64,000 bases of DNA from Pseudomonas sp. Irchel 3A7 (GCF_900187565.1 NZ_FYED01000007.1:186001-250000), one strand, 5' to 3'. Numbered from the stretch's first letter, positions 12,830 through 26,488 are shown. The notes: generated by a model not told the origin, from the letters alone. Numbers and translations are program-made.

Positions 12830-13380
12830 TCCTTCCGTTCTCCACAGGCAGGCCATTCGTGCCTGCCTGTTCTCTTCTTTTTTCTGAAACGCAACCTCCA
12901 GTGCTGAGCGGATTCTTTCTGCTTGAGCGGATCAGTCGTACCCAAATTTCCGCCATCCAACGCTTTTTCTGTGGATTAAGCTCTGTGAATAACTGCCACT
13001 GAGGGCAGTTGATAACAGGGCCTCAAAACTGAAGGTAACCACCTCTGTGGATAACCATCCCATTCATCCACAGGCTTAAAGCGGTTATCCAAGGGCCTCC
13101 TTGGCACATGACCACAGGGTTTTGAATCTCTGTACACATTGAAAATAAAAGGCTACGTGAATCTATCCACAGAAAGGTCAGTCAGTAGAAATAAACATAA
13201 AAACAAAGATTTAATAAATTTCTCTCTTTTTAATTTCTATAACCGTGACTTCTCCACAGCTGGTTAAATTTTGTGCAAAGGGTTCTTTAGGAAGGGCGAA
13301 GTCCCTATACTTGTCGACCAGGTCCAAAAACCTGAGCTCAAACTATTCCTGAATTACCTACTTAAGCAGGCACGAGGTGC
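12830..13380. other. Second origin-like intergenic region upstream of mnmG
   Basis: A 551-bp non-coding gap rich in DnaA boxes. One is perfect (13046-13054, minus). One-mismatch boxes lie at 12970-12978, 12984-12992, 13064-13072 and 13163-13171, with weaker ones near 13009 and 13085. An AT-rich tract runs at about 13186-13243. Three blocks recur in the same order as in oriC: CACAGGCTTAA (13069 vs 8598), TCTCTGTACA (13127 vs 8634) and TATCCACAGA (13164 vs 8671); the last two start 37 bp apart in both regions. It may be a secondary origin, a DnaA-titration site or a DnaA-controlled mnmG promoter. Confidence 0.75.
13283..13311 (+). promoter_or_regulatory. Possible sigma-70 promoter for mnmG
   Basis: TTCTTT, 17-bp spacer, TATACT (13306-13311), about 70 bases before the mnmG start. 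The -10 is good and the -35 is poor, so this is tentative. Confidence 0.4.
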
Positions 13381-15276
13381 GTGGTGGATTTCCCTTCCCG
13401 TTTTGAAGTGATCGTCATCGGCGGCGGTCATGCCGGTACCGAGGCAGCACTGGCCTCAGCACGCATGGGGGTGAAAACCCTGTTGCTGACGCACAACGTG
13501 GAAACCCTCGGTGCCATGAGCTGCAACCCAGCCATTGGCGGCATTGGCAAAAGTCATCTGGTCAAGGAAATCGACGCCCTTGGCGGCGCAATGGCCATGG
13601 CTACCGATAAAGGTGGTATTCAATTTCGCGTATTGAACAGCCGCAAAGGCCCGGCCGTGCGCGCCACTCGCGCTCAAGCCGACCGGGTTCTTTACAAGGC
13701 CGCTGTCCGTGAAATCCTGGAAAACCAGCCGAACCTGTGGATATTTCAACAAGCCGCCGATGATCTGATCGTCGAGCAAGACCAGGTACGTGGTGTAGTC
13801 ACTCAAATGGGTCTGCGTTTTCTCGCCGATTCGGTTGTTTTGACCACAGGCACCTTCCTGGGTGGACTTATCCACATCGGCATGCAGAATTTTTCCGGTG
13901 GACGTGCCGGAGATCCACCGTCGATCGCCCTCGCTCACCGCTTGCGTGAATTGCCTTTACGGGTTGGTCGCCTGAAAACCGGTACACCGCCGCGTATTGA
14001 CGCCCGATCTGTGGATTTCTCGGTCATGACCGAGCAAGCGGGTGACACGCCGATTCCGGTGATGTCGTTCATGGGTTCCAAAGAGCAGCATCCACGGCAG
14101 ATCAGTTGCTGGATTACCCATACCAACGCGCGTACCCACGAAATCATTGCTGCCAACCTGGATCGATCGCCGATGTATTCCGGTGTGATCGAAGGCATTG
14201 GCCCGCGTTACTGCCCGTCGATTGAAGACAAGATCCATCGTTTTGCCGACAAGGAAAGCCATCAGGTCTTCATCGAGCCGGAAGGCCTGACCACAAACGA
14301 GCTGTATCCGAACGGGATATCCACATCCCTGCCGTTCGATGTGCAATTGCAGATCGTGCAATCGATCCGCGGCATGGAAAACGCGCACATCGTGCGTCCG
14401 GGTTACGCCATCGAATATGACTACTTCGATCCGCGTGACCTGAAGTACAGCCTGGAAACCAAAGTCATCGGCGGCCTGTTCTTTGCCGGACAGATCAACG
14501 GCACCACCGGTTACGAAGAAGCCGGCGCCCAGGGTTTGTTGGCGGGAACCAACGCCGCGCTGCGTGCACAAGGCAAAGACGCCTGGTGCCCACGTCGCGA
14601 TGAGGCGTACATCGGGGTGTTGGTTGACGACCTGATTACGCTCGGCACCCAAGAGCCGTACCGTATGTTCACTTCCCGCGCCGAGTACCGCCTGATTCTG
14701 CGTGAAGACAACGCCGACCTGCGCTTGACCGAAAAAGGTCGCGAACTGGGTCTGGTCAATGACGAGCGTTGGGCTGCGTTCAGCAAAAAGCGCGAAAGTA
14801 TCGCGCAGGAAGAACAGCGACTGAAAAGCACCTGGGTTCGCCCCGGTACTGCACAAGGCGATGCGATTGCCGAAAAATTCGGCACGCCGCTGACCCACGA
14901 ATACAACTTGCTCAACCTCTTGAGCCGTCCGGAAATCGACTACGCTGGTCTGATCGCCGTAACCGGTGAAGGTGCAGAAGATCCACAGGTCGCCGAGCAG
15001 GTCGAAATCAAGACCAAATATGCCGGTTACATCGATCGTCAACAGGATGAAATCGCCCGTCTACGCGCCAGCGAAGACACGAAACTGCCTGTGGATATCG
15101 ATTACACGAATATTTCCGGTCTCTCCAAAGAGATCCAGAGCAAGCTCGGTGCGACCCGTCCGGAAACCCTGGGCCAGGCGTCGCGTATTCCGGGCGTTAC
15201 CCCAGCGGCGATTTCGCTGTTGATGATTCATTTGAAAAAACGCGGCGCGGGCCGTCAGTTGGAGCAAAGCGCTTGA
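13381..15276 (+). CDS. mnmG: tRNA uridine 5-carboxymethylaminomethyl modification enzyme MnmG
   Basis: A 631-residue FAD protein (GidA) that partners MnmE in wobble-U34 modification. The dinucleotide-binding motif [12 protein letters not shown] is near residue 13, followed by [23 protein letters not shown] and the conserved [22 protein letters not shown]. The start is GTG 13381 (a second GTG follows at once), giving [17 protein letters not shown] perfect DnaA box (13868-13876) lies inside the gene. The stop overlaps the rsmG start, so the two are likely coupled. Confidence 0.96.
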   Translation: MVDFPSRFEVIVIGGGHAGTEAALASARMGVKTLLLTHNVETLGAMSCNPAIGGIGKSHLVKEIDALGGAMAMATDKGGIQFRVLNSRKGPAVRATRAQADRVLYKAAVREILENQPNLWIFQQAADDLIVEQDQVRGVVTQMGLRFLADSVVLTTGTFLGGLIHIGMQNFSGGRAGDPPSIALAHRLRELPLRVGRLKTGTPPRIDARSVDFSVMTEQAGDTPIPVMSFMGSKEQHPRQISCWITHTNARTHEIIAANLDRSPMYSGVIEGIGPRYCPSIEDKIHRFADKESHQVFIEPEGLTTNELYPNGISTSLPFDVQLQIVQSIRGMENAHIVRPGYAIEYDYFDPRDLKYSLETKVIGGLFFAGQINGTTGYEEAGAQGLLAGTNAALRAQGKDAWCPRRDEAYIGVLVDDLITLGTQEPYRMFTSRAEYRLILREDNADLRLTEKGRELGLVNDERWAAFSKKRESIAQEEQRLKSTWVRPGTAQGDAIAEKFGTPLTHEYNLLNLLSRPEIDYAGLIAVTGEGAEDPQVAEQVEIKTKYAGYIDRQQDEIARLRASEDTKLPVDIDYTNISGLSKEIQSKLGATRPETLGQASRIPGVTPAAISLLMIHLKKRGAGRQLEQSA

Positions 15277-15917
15277 GTTCGTTGGTCACCTCGCAACATG
15301 CCGAAGAGTTATCCACAGGCGCTCGCCAGCTCGGTGTCACGCTGACAGAAACCCAGCACGCGCAATTGCTGGGTTACCTGGCCCTGTTGATCAAATGGAA
15401 CAAGGCTTACAACCTGACCGCGGTGCGCGATCCGGACGAAATGGTGTCCCGTCATTTGCTCGATAGCTTGAGTGTGATGTCGTTCATCGAAAACGGCCGC
15501 TGGCTGGACGTTGGCAGTGGCGGCGGTATGCCGGGTATTCCGCTGGCGATCCTGTTTCCGCAGTCTCAAGTCACCTGTCTGGACAGCAACGGCAAGAAAA
15601 CCCGCTTTCTGACCCAGGTCAAACTCGAACTCAAACTGGATAACCTGCAAGTTATCCACAGTCGCGTCGAAGCTTTCCAGCCAGCTCAGCCGTTCAACGG
15701 GATCATTTCCCGGGCGTTCAGCAGCATGGAGAACTTCACCAACTGGACGCGTCACCTCGGTGATACCGATACACGTTGGCTGGCAATGAAGGGCGTTCAT
15801 CCCGCCGATGAGCTGGTAGCATTGCCGACAGACTTCCACCTCGATAGCGAACACGCCCTGGCCGTACCCGGTTGCCAAGGCCAACGCCATCTGCTGATAC
15901 TGCGCCGCACGGCATGA
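15273..15917 (+). CDS. rsmG: 16S rRNA (guanine-527-N7)-methyltransferase RsmG
   Basis: A 214-residue SAM-dependent methyltransferase (GidB) acting on G527 of 16S rRNA. The SAM-binding motif is [16 protein letters not shown] near residue 79, and the typical [18 protein letters not shown] lies before it. The start is TTG 15273, overlapping the mnmG stop by 4 bases (TTGA). Two perfect DnaA boxes (15309-15317 and 15652-15660) lie within the coding sequence. The next gene in the same direction is parA. Confidence 0.94.
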   Translation: MSSLVTSQHAEELSTGARQLGVTLTETQHAQLLGYLALLIKWNKAYNLTAVRDPDEMVSRHLLDSLSVMSFIENGRWLDVGSGGGMPGIPLAILFPQSQVTCLDSNGKKTRFLTQVKLELKLDNLQVIHSRVEAFQPAQPFNGIISRAFSSMENFTNWTRHLGDTDTRWLAMKGVHPADELVALPTDFHLDSEHALAVPGCQGQRHLLILRRTA

Positions 15918-15935
15918 TTGGGAACACAAGCAAGA

Positions 15936-16733
15936 ATGGCTAAGGTATTCGCGATAGCGAACCAAAAGGGTGGTGTGGGCAAGACCACCACCTGCATCAA
16001 CCTCGCAGCATCCCTCGTCGCAACCAAGCGCCGGGTGTTGTTGATCGATCTCGATCCACAGGGCAACGCCACCATGGGTAGCGGTGTGGATAAACACGGC
16101 CTGGAAAACTCGGTCTATGACCTGCTGATCGGCGAGTGCGATCTGGCCCAGGCCATGCATTACTCGGAGCACGGTGGTTACCAGCTGTTGCCGGCCAACC
16201 GCGACCTGACGGCCGCCGAAGTGGTTTTGCTGGAAATGCAGATGAAGGAAAGCCGCCTGCGCAGTGCGCTGGCGCCGATCCGTGAAAACTACGATTACAT
16301 CCTGATCGACTGCCCGCCGTCGCTTTCGATGCTCACCTTGAACGCATTGGTTGCCGCTGACGGGGTGATTATCCCCATGCAGTGCGAGTACTTCGCACTC
16401 GAAGGCTTGAGCGACCTTGTGGATAACATCAAGCGCATCGCTGAGTTGCTGAACCCGAACCTCAAGGTCGAAGGCCTGTTGCGTACGATGTACGACCCGC
16501 GCCTGAGCCTGATGAACGATGTGTCGGCGCAGCTCAAGGAACACTTCGGTGATCAGCTCTACGACACGGTCATTCCGCGCAACATTCGACTGGCCGAAGC
16601 TCCAAGCTACGGTATGCCGGCGTTGGCGTACGACAAAGCATCGCGCGGCGCTGTAGCCTATCTGGCTCTGGCCGGGGAAATGGTTCGTCGTCAGCGTAAA
16701 AACTCACGCATCGCCGCTGCTCAGGCAACTTAA
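15936..16733 (+). CDS. parA: Chromosome partitioning ATPase ParA (Soj)
   Basis: A 265-residue deviant-Walker ATPase that drives origin segregation with ParB and parS. Deviant Walker A is NQKGGVGKTTTCINLA near residue 10, followed by DLDPQGNATMG and DCPPSLSMLTLNAL. ATG 15936 was chosen over TTG 15918 because MAKVFAIANQKGG is the usual start. Two perfect DnaA boxes lie inside (16085-16093 and 16418-16426). parB follows after 9 bases. Confidence 0.95.
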   Translation: MAKVFAIANQKGGVGKTTTCINLAASLVATKRRVLLIDLDPQGNATMGSGVDKHGLENSVYDLLIGECDLAQAMHYSEHGGYQLLPANRDLTAAEVVLLEMQMKESRLRSALAPIRENYDYILIDCPPSLSMLTLNALVAADGVIIPMQCEYFALEGLSDLVDNIKRIAELLNPNLKVEGLLRTMYDPRLSLMNDVSAQLKEHFGDQLYDTVIPRNIRLAEAPSYGMPALAYDKASRGAVAYLALAGEMVRRQRKNSRIAAAQAT

Positions 16734-16742
16734 GGAATCCCC

Positions 16743-17615
16743 ATGGCCGTCAAGAAACGAGGTCTCGGACGTGGACTGGATGCACTGCTGAGTGGTCCGA
16801 CTGTCAGCTCGCTGGAAGAACAAGCGGCGCAAGCCGATCAGCGTGAGCTGCAACATCTGCCACTGGACCTGCTCCAGCGCGGCAAATACCAGCCGCGTCG
16901 GGACATGGATCCCCAGGCGCTGGAAGAACTGGCACAGTCGATCAAGGCCCAGGGCGTCATGCAGCCCATCGTGGTTCGTCCGATTGGCAGCGGCCGTTTT
17001 GAAATCATTGCTGGTGAACGCCGCTGGCGTGCCAGCCAGCAAGCCGGGCAGGAAACCATCCCTGCGATGGTTCGCGACGTGCCCGATGAAACCGCGATCG
17101 CCATCGCGCTGATCGAGAACATCCAGCGCGAAGACCTGAATCCGATTGAAGAAGCGATGGCCTTGCAGCGTCTGCAGCAGGAGTTCCAGTTGACCCAGCA
17201 ACAGGTGGCCGAAGCCGTCGGTAAGTCCCGGGTGACCGTGGCCAACCTGCTGCGCCTGATCTCGTTGCCGGAAGTCATCAAGACGATGTTGTCCCATGGC
17301 GATCTGGAAATGGGCCATGCCCGTGCTTTGCTCGGTTTGCCGGACAATCAACAGGTCGAAGGGGCGCGACATGTTGTCGCACGCGGACTCACCGTGCGCC
17401 AAACCGAGGCACTGGTTCGTCAGTGGTTGAGTGGCAAACCCGAGCCCGTCGAACCCGTAAAACCAGACCCGGATATCGCCCGATTGGAGCAGCGTCTGGC
17501 CGAGCGCCTAGGCTCTGCGGTGCAGATTCGGCACGGGAAGAAGGGAAAAGGGCAGTTGGTGATTGGCTACAACTCCCTGGATGAGCTTCAAGGCGTGCTC
17601 GCACATATTCGCTGA
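16743..17615 (+). CDS. parB: Chromosome partitioning protein ParB (Spo0J)
   Basis: A 290-residue parS-binding CTP switch protein. The N-terminal MAVKKRGLGRGLDALLSG is the ParA-contact region. The CTP-binding ParB core includes GERRWRASQQAG; the helix-turn-helix region is LTQQQVAEAVGKSRVTVANLLRLI; and the C-terminus forms the dimerisation domain. Its likely binding sites in this window are the 16-bp palindromes at 4579, 5209, 44741 and 55347. It forms a two-gene operon with parA; the atp promoter lies just after its stop. Confidence 0.96.
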   Translation: MAVKKRGLGRGLDALLSGPTVSSLEEQAAQADQRELQHLPLDLLQRGKYQPRRDMDPQALEELAQSIKAQGVMQPIVVRPIGSGRFEIIAGERRWRASQQAGQETIPAMVRDVPDETAIAIALIENIQREDLNPIEEAMALQRLQQEFQLTQQQVAEAVGKSRVTVANLLRLISLPEVIKTMLSHGDLEMGHARALLGLPDNQQVEGARHVVARGLTVRQTEALVRQWLSGKPEPVEPVKPDPDIARLEQRLAERLGSAVQIRHGKKGKGQLVIGYNSLDELQGVLAHIR

Positions 17616-17660
17616 AACATTTCCTCATGTAGCGCGCAGTCGGAAATCACTACCTGACAG

Positions 17661-17689
17661 TTGAATAGGGGCAGAACCGCCCCTATACT
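17661..17689 (+). promoter_or_regulatory. Sigma-70 promoter of the atp operon
   Basis: TTGAAT (17661-17666), 17-bp spacer, TATACT (17684-17689), 75 bases before the atpI start: both hexamers are close to consensus with ideal spacing. The spacer is largely a perfect palindrome (ATAGGGGC / GCCCCTAT, 17665-17686) that reaches into both hexamers. Confidence 0.65.
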
Positions 17690-17763
17690 CTGCGCGCATT
17701 TTGTCGGCACAAATTATGCCAAGTTATTGAATTTCGGCAGCCGACCATTGGAGAGCAATAGTG

Positions 17764-19057
<1,294 letters not shown>

Positions 19058-19081
19058 GACCAGTCTCGACTAGTCTGATGT

Positions 19082-19103
19082 CCCTCCCGGTCAAACGGGA
19101 GGG
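19082..19103 (+). other. Intercistronic hairpin between atpB and atpE
   Basis: CCCTCCCG / CGGGAGGG with loop GTCAAA in the 131-base gap before atpE. There is no T run, so it is more likely an mRNA processing or stability element, fitting the high expression needed for subunit c. Confidence 0.55.
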
Positions 19104-19173
19104 GAGTCCTTGGGGGCTCTGAAACGATTTGTTTTACCGCTTTAATCTAAAAAACCTAAACCATACGACGTAA

Positions 19174-19446
<273 letters not shown>

Positions 19447-19448
19447 TT

Positions 19449-19465
19449 ACTCGGATCTTCCGAGT
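19449..19465 (+). other. Small hairpin between atpE and atpF
   Basis: ACTCGGA / TCCGAGT with a 3-base loop directly after the atpE stop; probably a segmental stability element in the atp mRNA. Confidence 0.45.
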
Positions 19466-19504
19466 GATTTGATGTGATGGACAACGTAACTGCGAGGTGT
19501 TGGC

Positions 19505-19975
19505 GTGAACATTAATGCGACCCTGATTGGCCAGTCCGTTGCGTTCCTCATTTTTGTACTGTTCTGCATGAAGTTCGTATGGCCTCCGGTCATCGCGGCA
19601 CTGCACGAACGTCAAAAGAAGATCGCGGATGGACTGGACGCTGCCAGCCGAGCAGCTCGCGACCTGGAGTTGGCCCAAGAGAAAGCGGGTCACCAACTGC
19701 GCGAAGCGAAAGCTCAGGCAGCTGAAATCATCGAGCAAGCCAAGAAGCGCGGTACCCAGATTGTCGACGAAGCCCGTGAACAGGCTCGCGTCGAAGCTGA
19801 CCGTGTGAAGGCTCAGGCTCAGGCCGAGATCGAACAGGAACTGAACAGCGTCAAAGACGCGCTGCGCGCCCAAGTGGGTAGCCTGGCCGTTGACGGTGCT
19901 TCGAAGATCCTGGGCAAGTCAATCGATCAAAACGCGCACGCAGAGCTGGTTAACCAACTGGCTGCTGAAATCTAA
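19505..19975 (+). CDS. atpF: ATP synthase Fo subunit b
   Basis: The 156-residue peripheral-stalk subunit: one N-terminal membrane helix (residues 4-26, [20 protein letters not shown]) followed by a long charged coiled coil rich in Ala, Glu, Lys and Gln. It links Fo to F1 through delta. The start codon is GTG (GTGAACATTAATGCG). The next gene, atpH, is 12 bases downstream. Confidence 0.97.
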   Translation: MNINATLIGQSVAFLIFVLFCMKFVWPPVIAALHERQKKIADGLDAASRAARDLELAQEKAGHQLREAKAQAAEIIEQAKKRGTQIVDEAREQARVEADRVKAQAQAEIEQELNSVKDALRAQVGSLAVDGASKILGKSIDQNAHAELVNQLAAEI

Positions 19976-19987
19976 GCGAGGGCGATC

Positions 19988-20524
19988 ATGGCAGAACTGA
20001 CCACGTTGGCCCGACCTTACGCTAAGGCGGCCTTCGAGCACGCTCAGGCCCACCAGCAACTGGCCAATTGGTCAGCCATGCTCGGCCTGGCTGCAGCGGT
20101 GTCGGAAGACGACACCATGCAGCGCGTGCTCAAGGCCCCGCGACTGACGAGCGCAGAAAAGGCCGCCACGTTCATTGACGTGTGCGGCGACAAGTTTGAT
20201 GCCAAGGCACAGAACTTCATTAACGTCGTTGCCGAAAACGAACGTCTCCTGCTGTTGCCGGAGATCGCCGCTCTGTTTGACCTGTACAAGGCTGAGCAAG
20301 AGAAGTCGGTAGACGTTGAAGTCACCAGTGCATTCGCATTGAACCAAGAACAGCAAGACAAACTCGCCAAGGTTCTCAGTGCACGACTCAACCGGGAAGT
20401 GCGCCTGCAAGTCGAGGAAGATTCATCCCTTATTGGGGGTGTCGTCATCCGCGCCGGCGACCTGGTTATCGATGGCTCGATTCGCGGCAAAATCGCGAAA
20501 CTTGCCGAAGCATTGAAATCTTGA
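19988..20524 (+). CDS. atpH: ATP synthase F1 subunit delta
   Basis: A 178-residue subunit that joins the b-dimer stalk to the top of the alpha3beta3 hexamer. It begins [19 protein letters not shown] and ends with [30 protein letters not shown], both diagnostic for the family. It is part of the atp operon, 21 bases before atpA. Confidence 0.97.
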   Translation: MAELTTLARPYAKAAFEHAQAHQQLANWSAMLGLAAAVSEDDTMQRVLKAPRLTSAEKAATFIDVCGDKFDAKAQNFINVVAENERLLLLPEIAALFDLYKAEQEKSVDVEVTSAFALNQEQQDKLAKVLSARLNREVRLQVEEDSSLIGGVVIRAGDLVIDGSIRGKIAKLAEALKS

Positions 20525-20545
20525 GTTTGAAGGGGCAGCAGAGCA

Positions 20546-22090
20546 ATGCAGCAACTCAATCCTTCCGAAATAAGTGAAATTATCAAGGGCCGCATCGACA
20601 AGCTCGATGTGACCTCCCAAGCCCGTAACGAAGGCACTGTCGTCAGCGTATCTGACGGCATCGTGCGGATTCACGGTCTGGCCGACGTCATGTACGGCGA
20701 GATGATCGAGTTTCCGGGCGGTGTCTACGGTATGGCCCTCAACCTGGAGCAAGACTCCGTAGGTGCCGTTGTATTGGGTGCATACCAGTCTCTGGCTGAA
20801 GGCATGAGCGCCAAGTGCACTGGCCGCATCCTGGAAGTTCCGGTTGGTAAGGAACTGCTGGGTCGCGTAGTCGACGCACTGGGTAACCCTGTTGATGGCA
20901 AAGGTCCGCTGAACAACACCGAGACCGATGCGGTCGAGAAAGTTGCTCCAGGCGTGATCTGGCGTAAGTCGGTAGACCAGCCTGTACAGACTGGCTACAA
21001 GGCTGTCGATGCCATGATCCCTGTCGGCCGTGGCCAGCGTGAGCTGATCATCGGTGACCGTCAGATCGGTAAAACCGCTCTGGCGATCGACGCGATCATC
21101 AACCAGAAGAACAGCGGCATTTTCTGCGTCTACGTAGCGATCGGTCAGAAACAATCGACCATCGCCAACGTGGTTCGCAAGCTGGAAGAAAACGGCGCCC
21201 TGGCCAACACGATCATCGTGGCTGCCAGTGCTTCGGAATCTCCTGCGCTGCAATTCCTGGCACCGTACTCCGGTTGCACCATGGGCGAATACTTCCGCGA
21301 CCGCGGTGAAGACGCGCTGATCGTTTATGACGATCTGTCCAAGCAAGCAGTGGCTTACCGCCAGATTTCCCTGCTGCTGCGCCGTCCACCAGGCCGTGAA
21401 GCTTACCCAGGCGACGTGTTCTATCTCCACTCCCGTCTGCTGGAGCGCGCATCCCGCGTTTCGGAAGAGTACGTAGAGAAGTTCACCAACGGCGCAGTGA
21501 CCGGCAAAACCGGTTCCCTGACCGCACTGCCGATCATCGAAACCCAGGCTGGCGACGTTTCCGCGTTCGTTCCGACCAACGTGATTTCCATCACCGACGG
21601 TCAGATCTTCCTGGAATCGGCCATGTTCAACTCGGGCATTCGTCCTGCAGTGAACGCCGGTGTTTCGGTATCCCGTGTGGGTGGTGCCGCTCAGACCAAG
21701 ATCATCAAGAAGCTCTCCGGTGGTATTCGTACCGCTCTGGCTCAGTACCGTGAACTGGCGGCATTCGCCCAGTTCGCTTCTGACCTGGACGAAGCGACCC
21801 GTAAGCAACTTGAGCATGGTCAGCGCGTTACCGAGCTGATGAAGCAGAAGCAATACGCGCCAATGTCGATCGCCGACATGTCGCTGTCGCTGTATGCCGC
21901 TGAGCGTGGGTTCCTGACTGACGTTGAAATCGCCAAAGTCGGCAGCTTCGAGCAAGCGCTGATTGCTTACTTCAACCGCGATCACGCCGAATTGATGGCG
22001 AAGATCAACGTGAAGGGTGACTTCAATGACGAAATCGATGGCGGTATGAAAGCCGGTATCGAGAAGTTCAAGGCCACCCAAACCTGGTAA
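20546..22090 (+). CDS. atpA: ATP synthase F1 subunit alpha
   Basis: The 514-residue non-catalytic nucleotide-binding subunit of F1. Walker A is [13 protein letters not shown], Walker B is [17 protein letters not shown], and the arginine-finger region is [15 protein letters not shown]. Length and end (FKATQTW) are standard. It alternates with beta in the F1 hexamer. Confidence 0.98.
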   Translation: MQQLNPSEISEIIKGRIDKLDVTSQARNEGTVVSVSDGIVRIHGLADVMYGEMIEFPGGVYGMALNLEQDSVGAVVLGAYQSLAEGMSAKCTGRILEVPVGKELLGRVVDALGNPVDGKGPLNNTETDAVEKVAPGVIWRKSVDQPVQTGYKAVDAMIPVGRGQRELIIGDRQIGKTALAIDAIINQKNSGIFCVYVAIGQKQSTIANVVRKLEENGALANTIIVAASASESPALQFLAPYSGCTMGEYFRDRGEDALIVYDDLSKQAVAYRQISLLLRRPPGREAYPGDVFYLHSRLLERASRVSEEYVEKFTNGAVTGKTGSLTALPIIETQAGDVSAFVPTNVISITDGQIFLESAMFNSGIRPAVNAGVSVSRVGGAAQTKIIKKLSGGIRTALAQYRELAAFAQFASDLDEATRKQLEHGQRVTELMKQKQYAPMSIADMSLSLYAAERGFLTDVEIAKVGSFEQALIAYFNRDHAELMAKINVKGDFNDEIDGGMKAGIEKFKATQTW

Positions 22091-22140
22091 GCCGCAGCGG
22101 GGGCCGGAAGGCTCCCGCTTGCTAACCTGATAGGTGTTAC

Positions 22141-23001
22141 ATGGCAGGCGCAAAAGAGATTCGCAGTAAGATTGCGAGCATCAAAAGCACGCAAAAAATT
22201 ACCAGCGCCATGGAAAAAGTGGCGGTCAGCAAAATGCGCAAGGCACAAATGCGCATGGCTGCTAGCCGTCCTTATGCGGAGCGTATCCGCCAGGTAATTG
22301 GGCATCTGGCCAACGCCAACCCGGAATACCGCCATCCGTTCATGATCGACCGCGAAGTCAAGCGCGTCGGTTATGTCGTGGTGAGCAGTGACCGTGGTCT
22401 GTGCGGCGGCTTGAACACCAACCTGTTCAAGGCCCTGGTCAAGGACATGGCGGTAAACCGCGAAAACGGCGTCGAGATTGATCTGTGTGTGATTGGTAGC
22501 AAGGGTGCGGCTTTCTTCCGCAACTTCGGCGGTAACGTCGTTGCAGCTATCAGCCACCTGGGTGAAGAGCCGTCGATCAATGATCTGATCGGCAGCGTCA
22601 AGGTGATGCTGGACGCTTATCTGGACGGTCGTATTGACCGCTTGTCCGTGGTGTCCAACAAGTTCGTCAACACCATGACGCAGCAGCCTACCGTGGAGCA
22701 ATTGGTTCCGCTGGTGGCAACCCCGGATCAAGAACTCAAGCACCACTGGGACTATCTCTACGAACCGGACGCCAAAGAGCTGCTTGACGGCCTGATGGTG
22801 CGTTACGTGGAGTCGCAGGTGTACCAGGCGGTGATCGAGAACAATGCGGCTGAACAAGCTGCGCGGATGATCGCGATGAAGAACGCTACCGACAACGCCG
22901 GTGATTTGATCAGCGATTTGCAGCTGGTCTACAACAAGGCGCGTCAGGCTGCGATCACCCAAGAGATCTCGGAAATCGTCGGCGGCGCTGCCGCGGTTTA
23001 A
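22141..23001 (+). CDS. atpG: ATP synthase F1 subunit gamma
   Basis: The 286-residue central rotor shaft of F1. The N-terminal coiled-coil helix [36 protein letters not shown] and the C-terminal helix ([43 protein letters not shown]) are both typical. It lies between atpA and atpD in the standard order. Confidence 0.98.
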   Translation: MAGAKEIRSKIASIKSTQKITSAMEKVAVSKMRKAQMRMAASRPYAERIRQVIGHLANANPEYRHPFMIDREVKRVGYVVVSSDRGLCGGLNTNLFKALVKDMAVNRENGVEIDLCVIGSKGAAFFRNFGGNVVAAISHLGEEPSINDLIGSVKVMLDAYLDGRIDRLSVVSNKFVNTMTQQPTVEQLVPLVATPDQELKHHWDYLYEPDAKELLDGLMVRYVESQVYQAVIENNAAEQAARMIAMKNATDNAGDLISDLQLVYNKARQAAITQEISEIVGGAAAV

Positions 23002-24405
<1,404 letters not shown>

Positions 24406-24410
24406 TCCCG

Positions 24411-24428
24411 GCGCCCGGCAACGGGCGC
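24411..24428 (+). other. Intercistronic hairpin between atpD and atpC
   Basis: GCGCCCG / CGGGCGC with loop GCAA (a stable GNRA-like tetraloop), 5 bases past the atpD stop. There is no T run, so it is probably not a full terminator. Confidence 0.5.
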
Positions 24429-24450
24429 TAATTTAGGTTGAGGCAATCAG

Positions 24451-24876
24451 ATGGCTATGACAGTCCATTGCGATATCGTCAGCGCGGAAGGAGAAATCTT
24501 TTCCGGTCTGGTCGAGATGGTGGTTGCGCACGGTGCACTGGGTGATCTTGGTATCGCCCTGGGTCACGCGCCGCTCATCACCAATCTCAAGCCGGGTCCG
24601 ATCCGCCTGATCAAGCAGGGCGGGGAAGAGGAGGTGTATTACATCTCCGGTGGTTTCCTCGAGGTTCAGCCGAACATGGTCAAGGTTCTTGCCGACACCG
24701 TGCAACGTGCTGCCGACCTGGACGAAGCCTCCGCTCAGGAAGCCGTTAAGGCTGCCGAGAAGGCCTTGCATGAGCGGGGCGCGGAATTCGATTACGGTTC
24801 TGCTGCCGCACGTCTGGCCGAGGCTGCAGCTCAGCTGCGCACCGTCCAGCAGATCCGCAAGAAGTTCGGCCATTAA
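24451..24876 (+). CDS. atpC: ATP synthase F1 subunit epsilon
   Basis: A 141-residue subunit of the rotor that also restrains ATP hydrolysis. N-terminal beta-sandwich ([39 protein letters not shown]) and C-terminal helical hairpin are present. An alternative ATG two codons later (24457) is possible. It is the last gene of the atp operon, followed by a clear terminator. Confidence 0.96.
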   Translation: MAMTVHCDIVSAEGEIFSGLVEMVVAHGALGDLGIALGHAPLITNLKPGPIRLIKQGGEEEVYYISGGFLEVQPNMVKVLADTVQRAADLDEASAQEAVKAAEKALHERGAEFDYGSAAARLAEAAAQLRTVQQIRKKFGH

Positions 24877-24900
24877 GGCCAGCTTGTTGTGCGATTGATT

Positions 24901-24929
24901 AAAAAGGGTAGCCTCGGCTACCCTTTTTT
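24901..24929 (+). terminator. Rho-independent terminator of the atp operon
   Basis: GGGTAGC / GCTACCC hairpin with tetraloop CTCG, flanked by A5 and T6, 25 bases after the atpC stop. Confidence 0.88.
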
Positions 24930-24989
24930 CTTTTCCGACTTTCATCACTATGGTCGCAGCCGCTGACCACCCAGGATTGGTAGCCAGTC

Positions 24990-26357
24990 ATGTCTCTTGA
25001 AATCGTTATTCTCGCTGCTGGTCAAGGTACGCGCATGCGTTCGGCCTTGCCGAAAGTCTTGCACCCGATTGCCGGCAATTCGATGCTCGGCCATGTTATC
25101 CACAGCGCCCGGCAACTCGATCCACAGCGCATCCATGTGGTAATCGGTCATGGTGCCGAGGCAGTACGTGAACGCCTGGCCGCCGACGATCTGAATTTCG
25201 TCCTTCAGGACAAACAGCTGGGCACCGGTCATGCCGTGGCCCAAGCGATTCCATTCATCGAAGCCGATACCGTGCTGGTTCTTTACGGTGATGTGCCGTT
25301 GATTGAAGTCGAAACTCTGCAACGCTTGCTCAAACTGGTAGTGCCAGGGCAAATGGGCTTGCTAACCGTCGAGCTGGACGATCCAGCCGGTTACGGCCGA
25401 ATCGTTCGTGATGCTGACGGTAAGGTCTCTGCCATCGTTGAGCACAAGGACGCCAACGAATCTCAGCGCGCTATCAAAGAAGGCAACACCGGTATCCTCG
25501 CGATGCCTTCGGACCGCCTGGCTGATTGGACCGGTCGTCTGTCGAACAACAACGTTCAGGGTGAGTACTACCTGACGGACGTGATCGAAATGGCAGTGAA
25601 CGACGGTCTGGTCGTCGCCACCGAACAACCCCACGACGCCATGGAAGTGCAGGGCGCCAACGACCGCAAGCAGCTTTCCGAGCTTGAGCGTCACTATCAG
25701 TTGCGCGCCGGTCGCCGCTTGATGGCCCAGGGCGTAACCCTGCGCGACCCCGCACGTTTTGACGTACGCGGTGAAGTAACCGTTGGCCGTGACGTGCTGA
25801 TCGATATCAACGTGATTCTCGAAGGCAAGGTTGTCATCGAAGATGACGTGGTGATCGGCCCGAACTGTGTGATCAAGGACAGCACCCTGCGAGAAGGCGT
25901 GGTGATCAAGGCGAACAGCCATATCGAAGGCGCGATTCTCGGTGAAGGCAGCGATGCCGGGCCGTTTGCGCGTTTGCGTCCAGGTACGGTGCTGGAAGCA
26001 CGGGCGCATGTGGGTAACTTTGTCGAACTGAAAAACGCGCATTTGGGTGAAGGCGCCAAGGCCGGCCATCTGACGTATCTGGGCGATGCCGAAATCGGTG
26101 CACGCACCAACATCGGCGCCGGCACCATCACGTGCAACTACGATGGCGCCAACAAGTGGAAAACGGTGTTGGGCGAAGATGTTTTCATTGGTTCCAACAA
26201 CTCGTTGGTAGCGCCTGTGGATATCCTCGACGGTGCGACGACCGCAGCGGGTTCGACCATTACCTCCACTGTGGATAAATCCCAGTTGGCGGTGGGGCGC
26301 GCACGCCAGAAGAACATCGATGGCTGGAAGCGGCCGGAGAAGGTCAAAAAAAGCTGA
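24990..26357 (+). CDS. glmU: Bifunctional N-acetylglucosamine-1-phosphate uridyltransferase / glucosamine-1-phosphate acetyltransferase
   Basis: A 455-residue enzyme making UDP-GlcNAc for peptidoglycan and LPS. The N-terminal uridyltransferase has [22 protein letters not shown]; the C-terminal half is a left-handed beta helix of hexapeptide repeats ([46 protein letters not shown]). Two perfect DnaA boxes lie inside it (25096-25104 and 26270-26278). It sits with glmR and glmS, grouping UDP-GlcNAc synthesis in one place. Confidence 0.97.
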   Translation: MSLEIVILAAGQGTRMRSALPKVLHPIAGNSMLGHVIHSARQLDPQRIHVVIGHGAEAVRERLAADDLNFVLQDKQLGTGHAVAQAIPFIEADTVLVLYGDVPLIEVETLQRLLKLVVPGQMGLLTVELDDPAGYGRIVRDADGKVSAIVEHKDANESQRAIKEGNTGILAMPSDRLADWTGRLSNNNVQGEYYLTDVIEMAVNDGLVVATEQPHDAMEVQGANDRKQLSELERHYQLRAGRRLMAQGVTLRDPARFDVRGEVTVGRDVLIDINVILEGKVVIEDDVVIGPNCVIKDSTLREGVVIKANSHIEGAILGEGSDAGPFARLRPGTVLEARAHVGNFVELKNAHLGEGAKAGHLTYLGDAEIGARTNIGAGTITCNYDGANKWKTVLGEDVFIGSNNSLVAPVDILDGATTAAGSTITSTVDKSQLAVGRARQKNIDGWKRPEKVKKS

Positions 26358-26358
26358 G

Positions 26359-26488
26359 TTATCCACATATCGATGATGAGCTGAAGTTACGCACAGGCAG
26401 AACCATCGTATTCGCGGGCAAGCCCGCTCCCACAGGGTTATCAATATACCTTGGGGGAGTGGCCTTGCCCGCGAAGCGTTTATCCACA
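26359..26488 (+). promoter_or_regulatory. Two perfect DnaA boxes flanking a REP pair
   Basis: TTATCCACA occurs at 26359-26367, directly after the glmU stop, and again at 26480-26488, with the REP inverted pair between them. Both face the same direction, in the gap before glmR. Confidence 0.5.
26410..26476. repeat. REP-type inverted repeat (glmU-glmR gap)
   Basis: TTCGCGGGCAAGCCCGCTCCCACA faces a diverged inverted copy GGGGGAGTGGCCTTGCCCGCGAA. This is the common Pseudomonas REP pattern; extragenic and non-coding. Confidence 0.8.
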
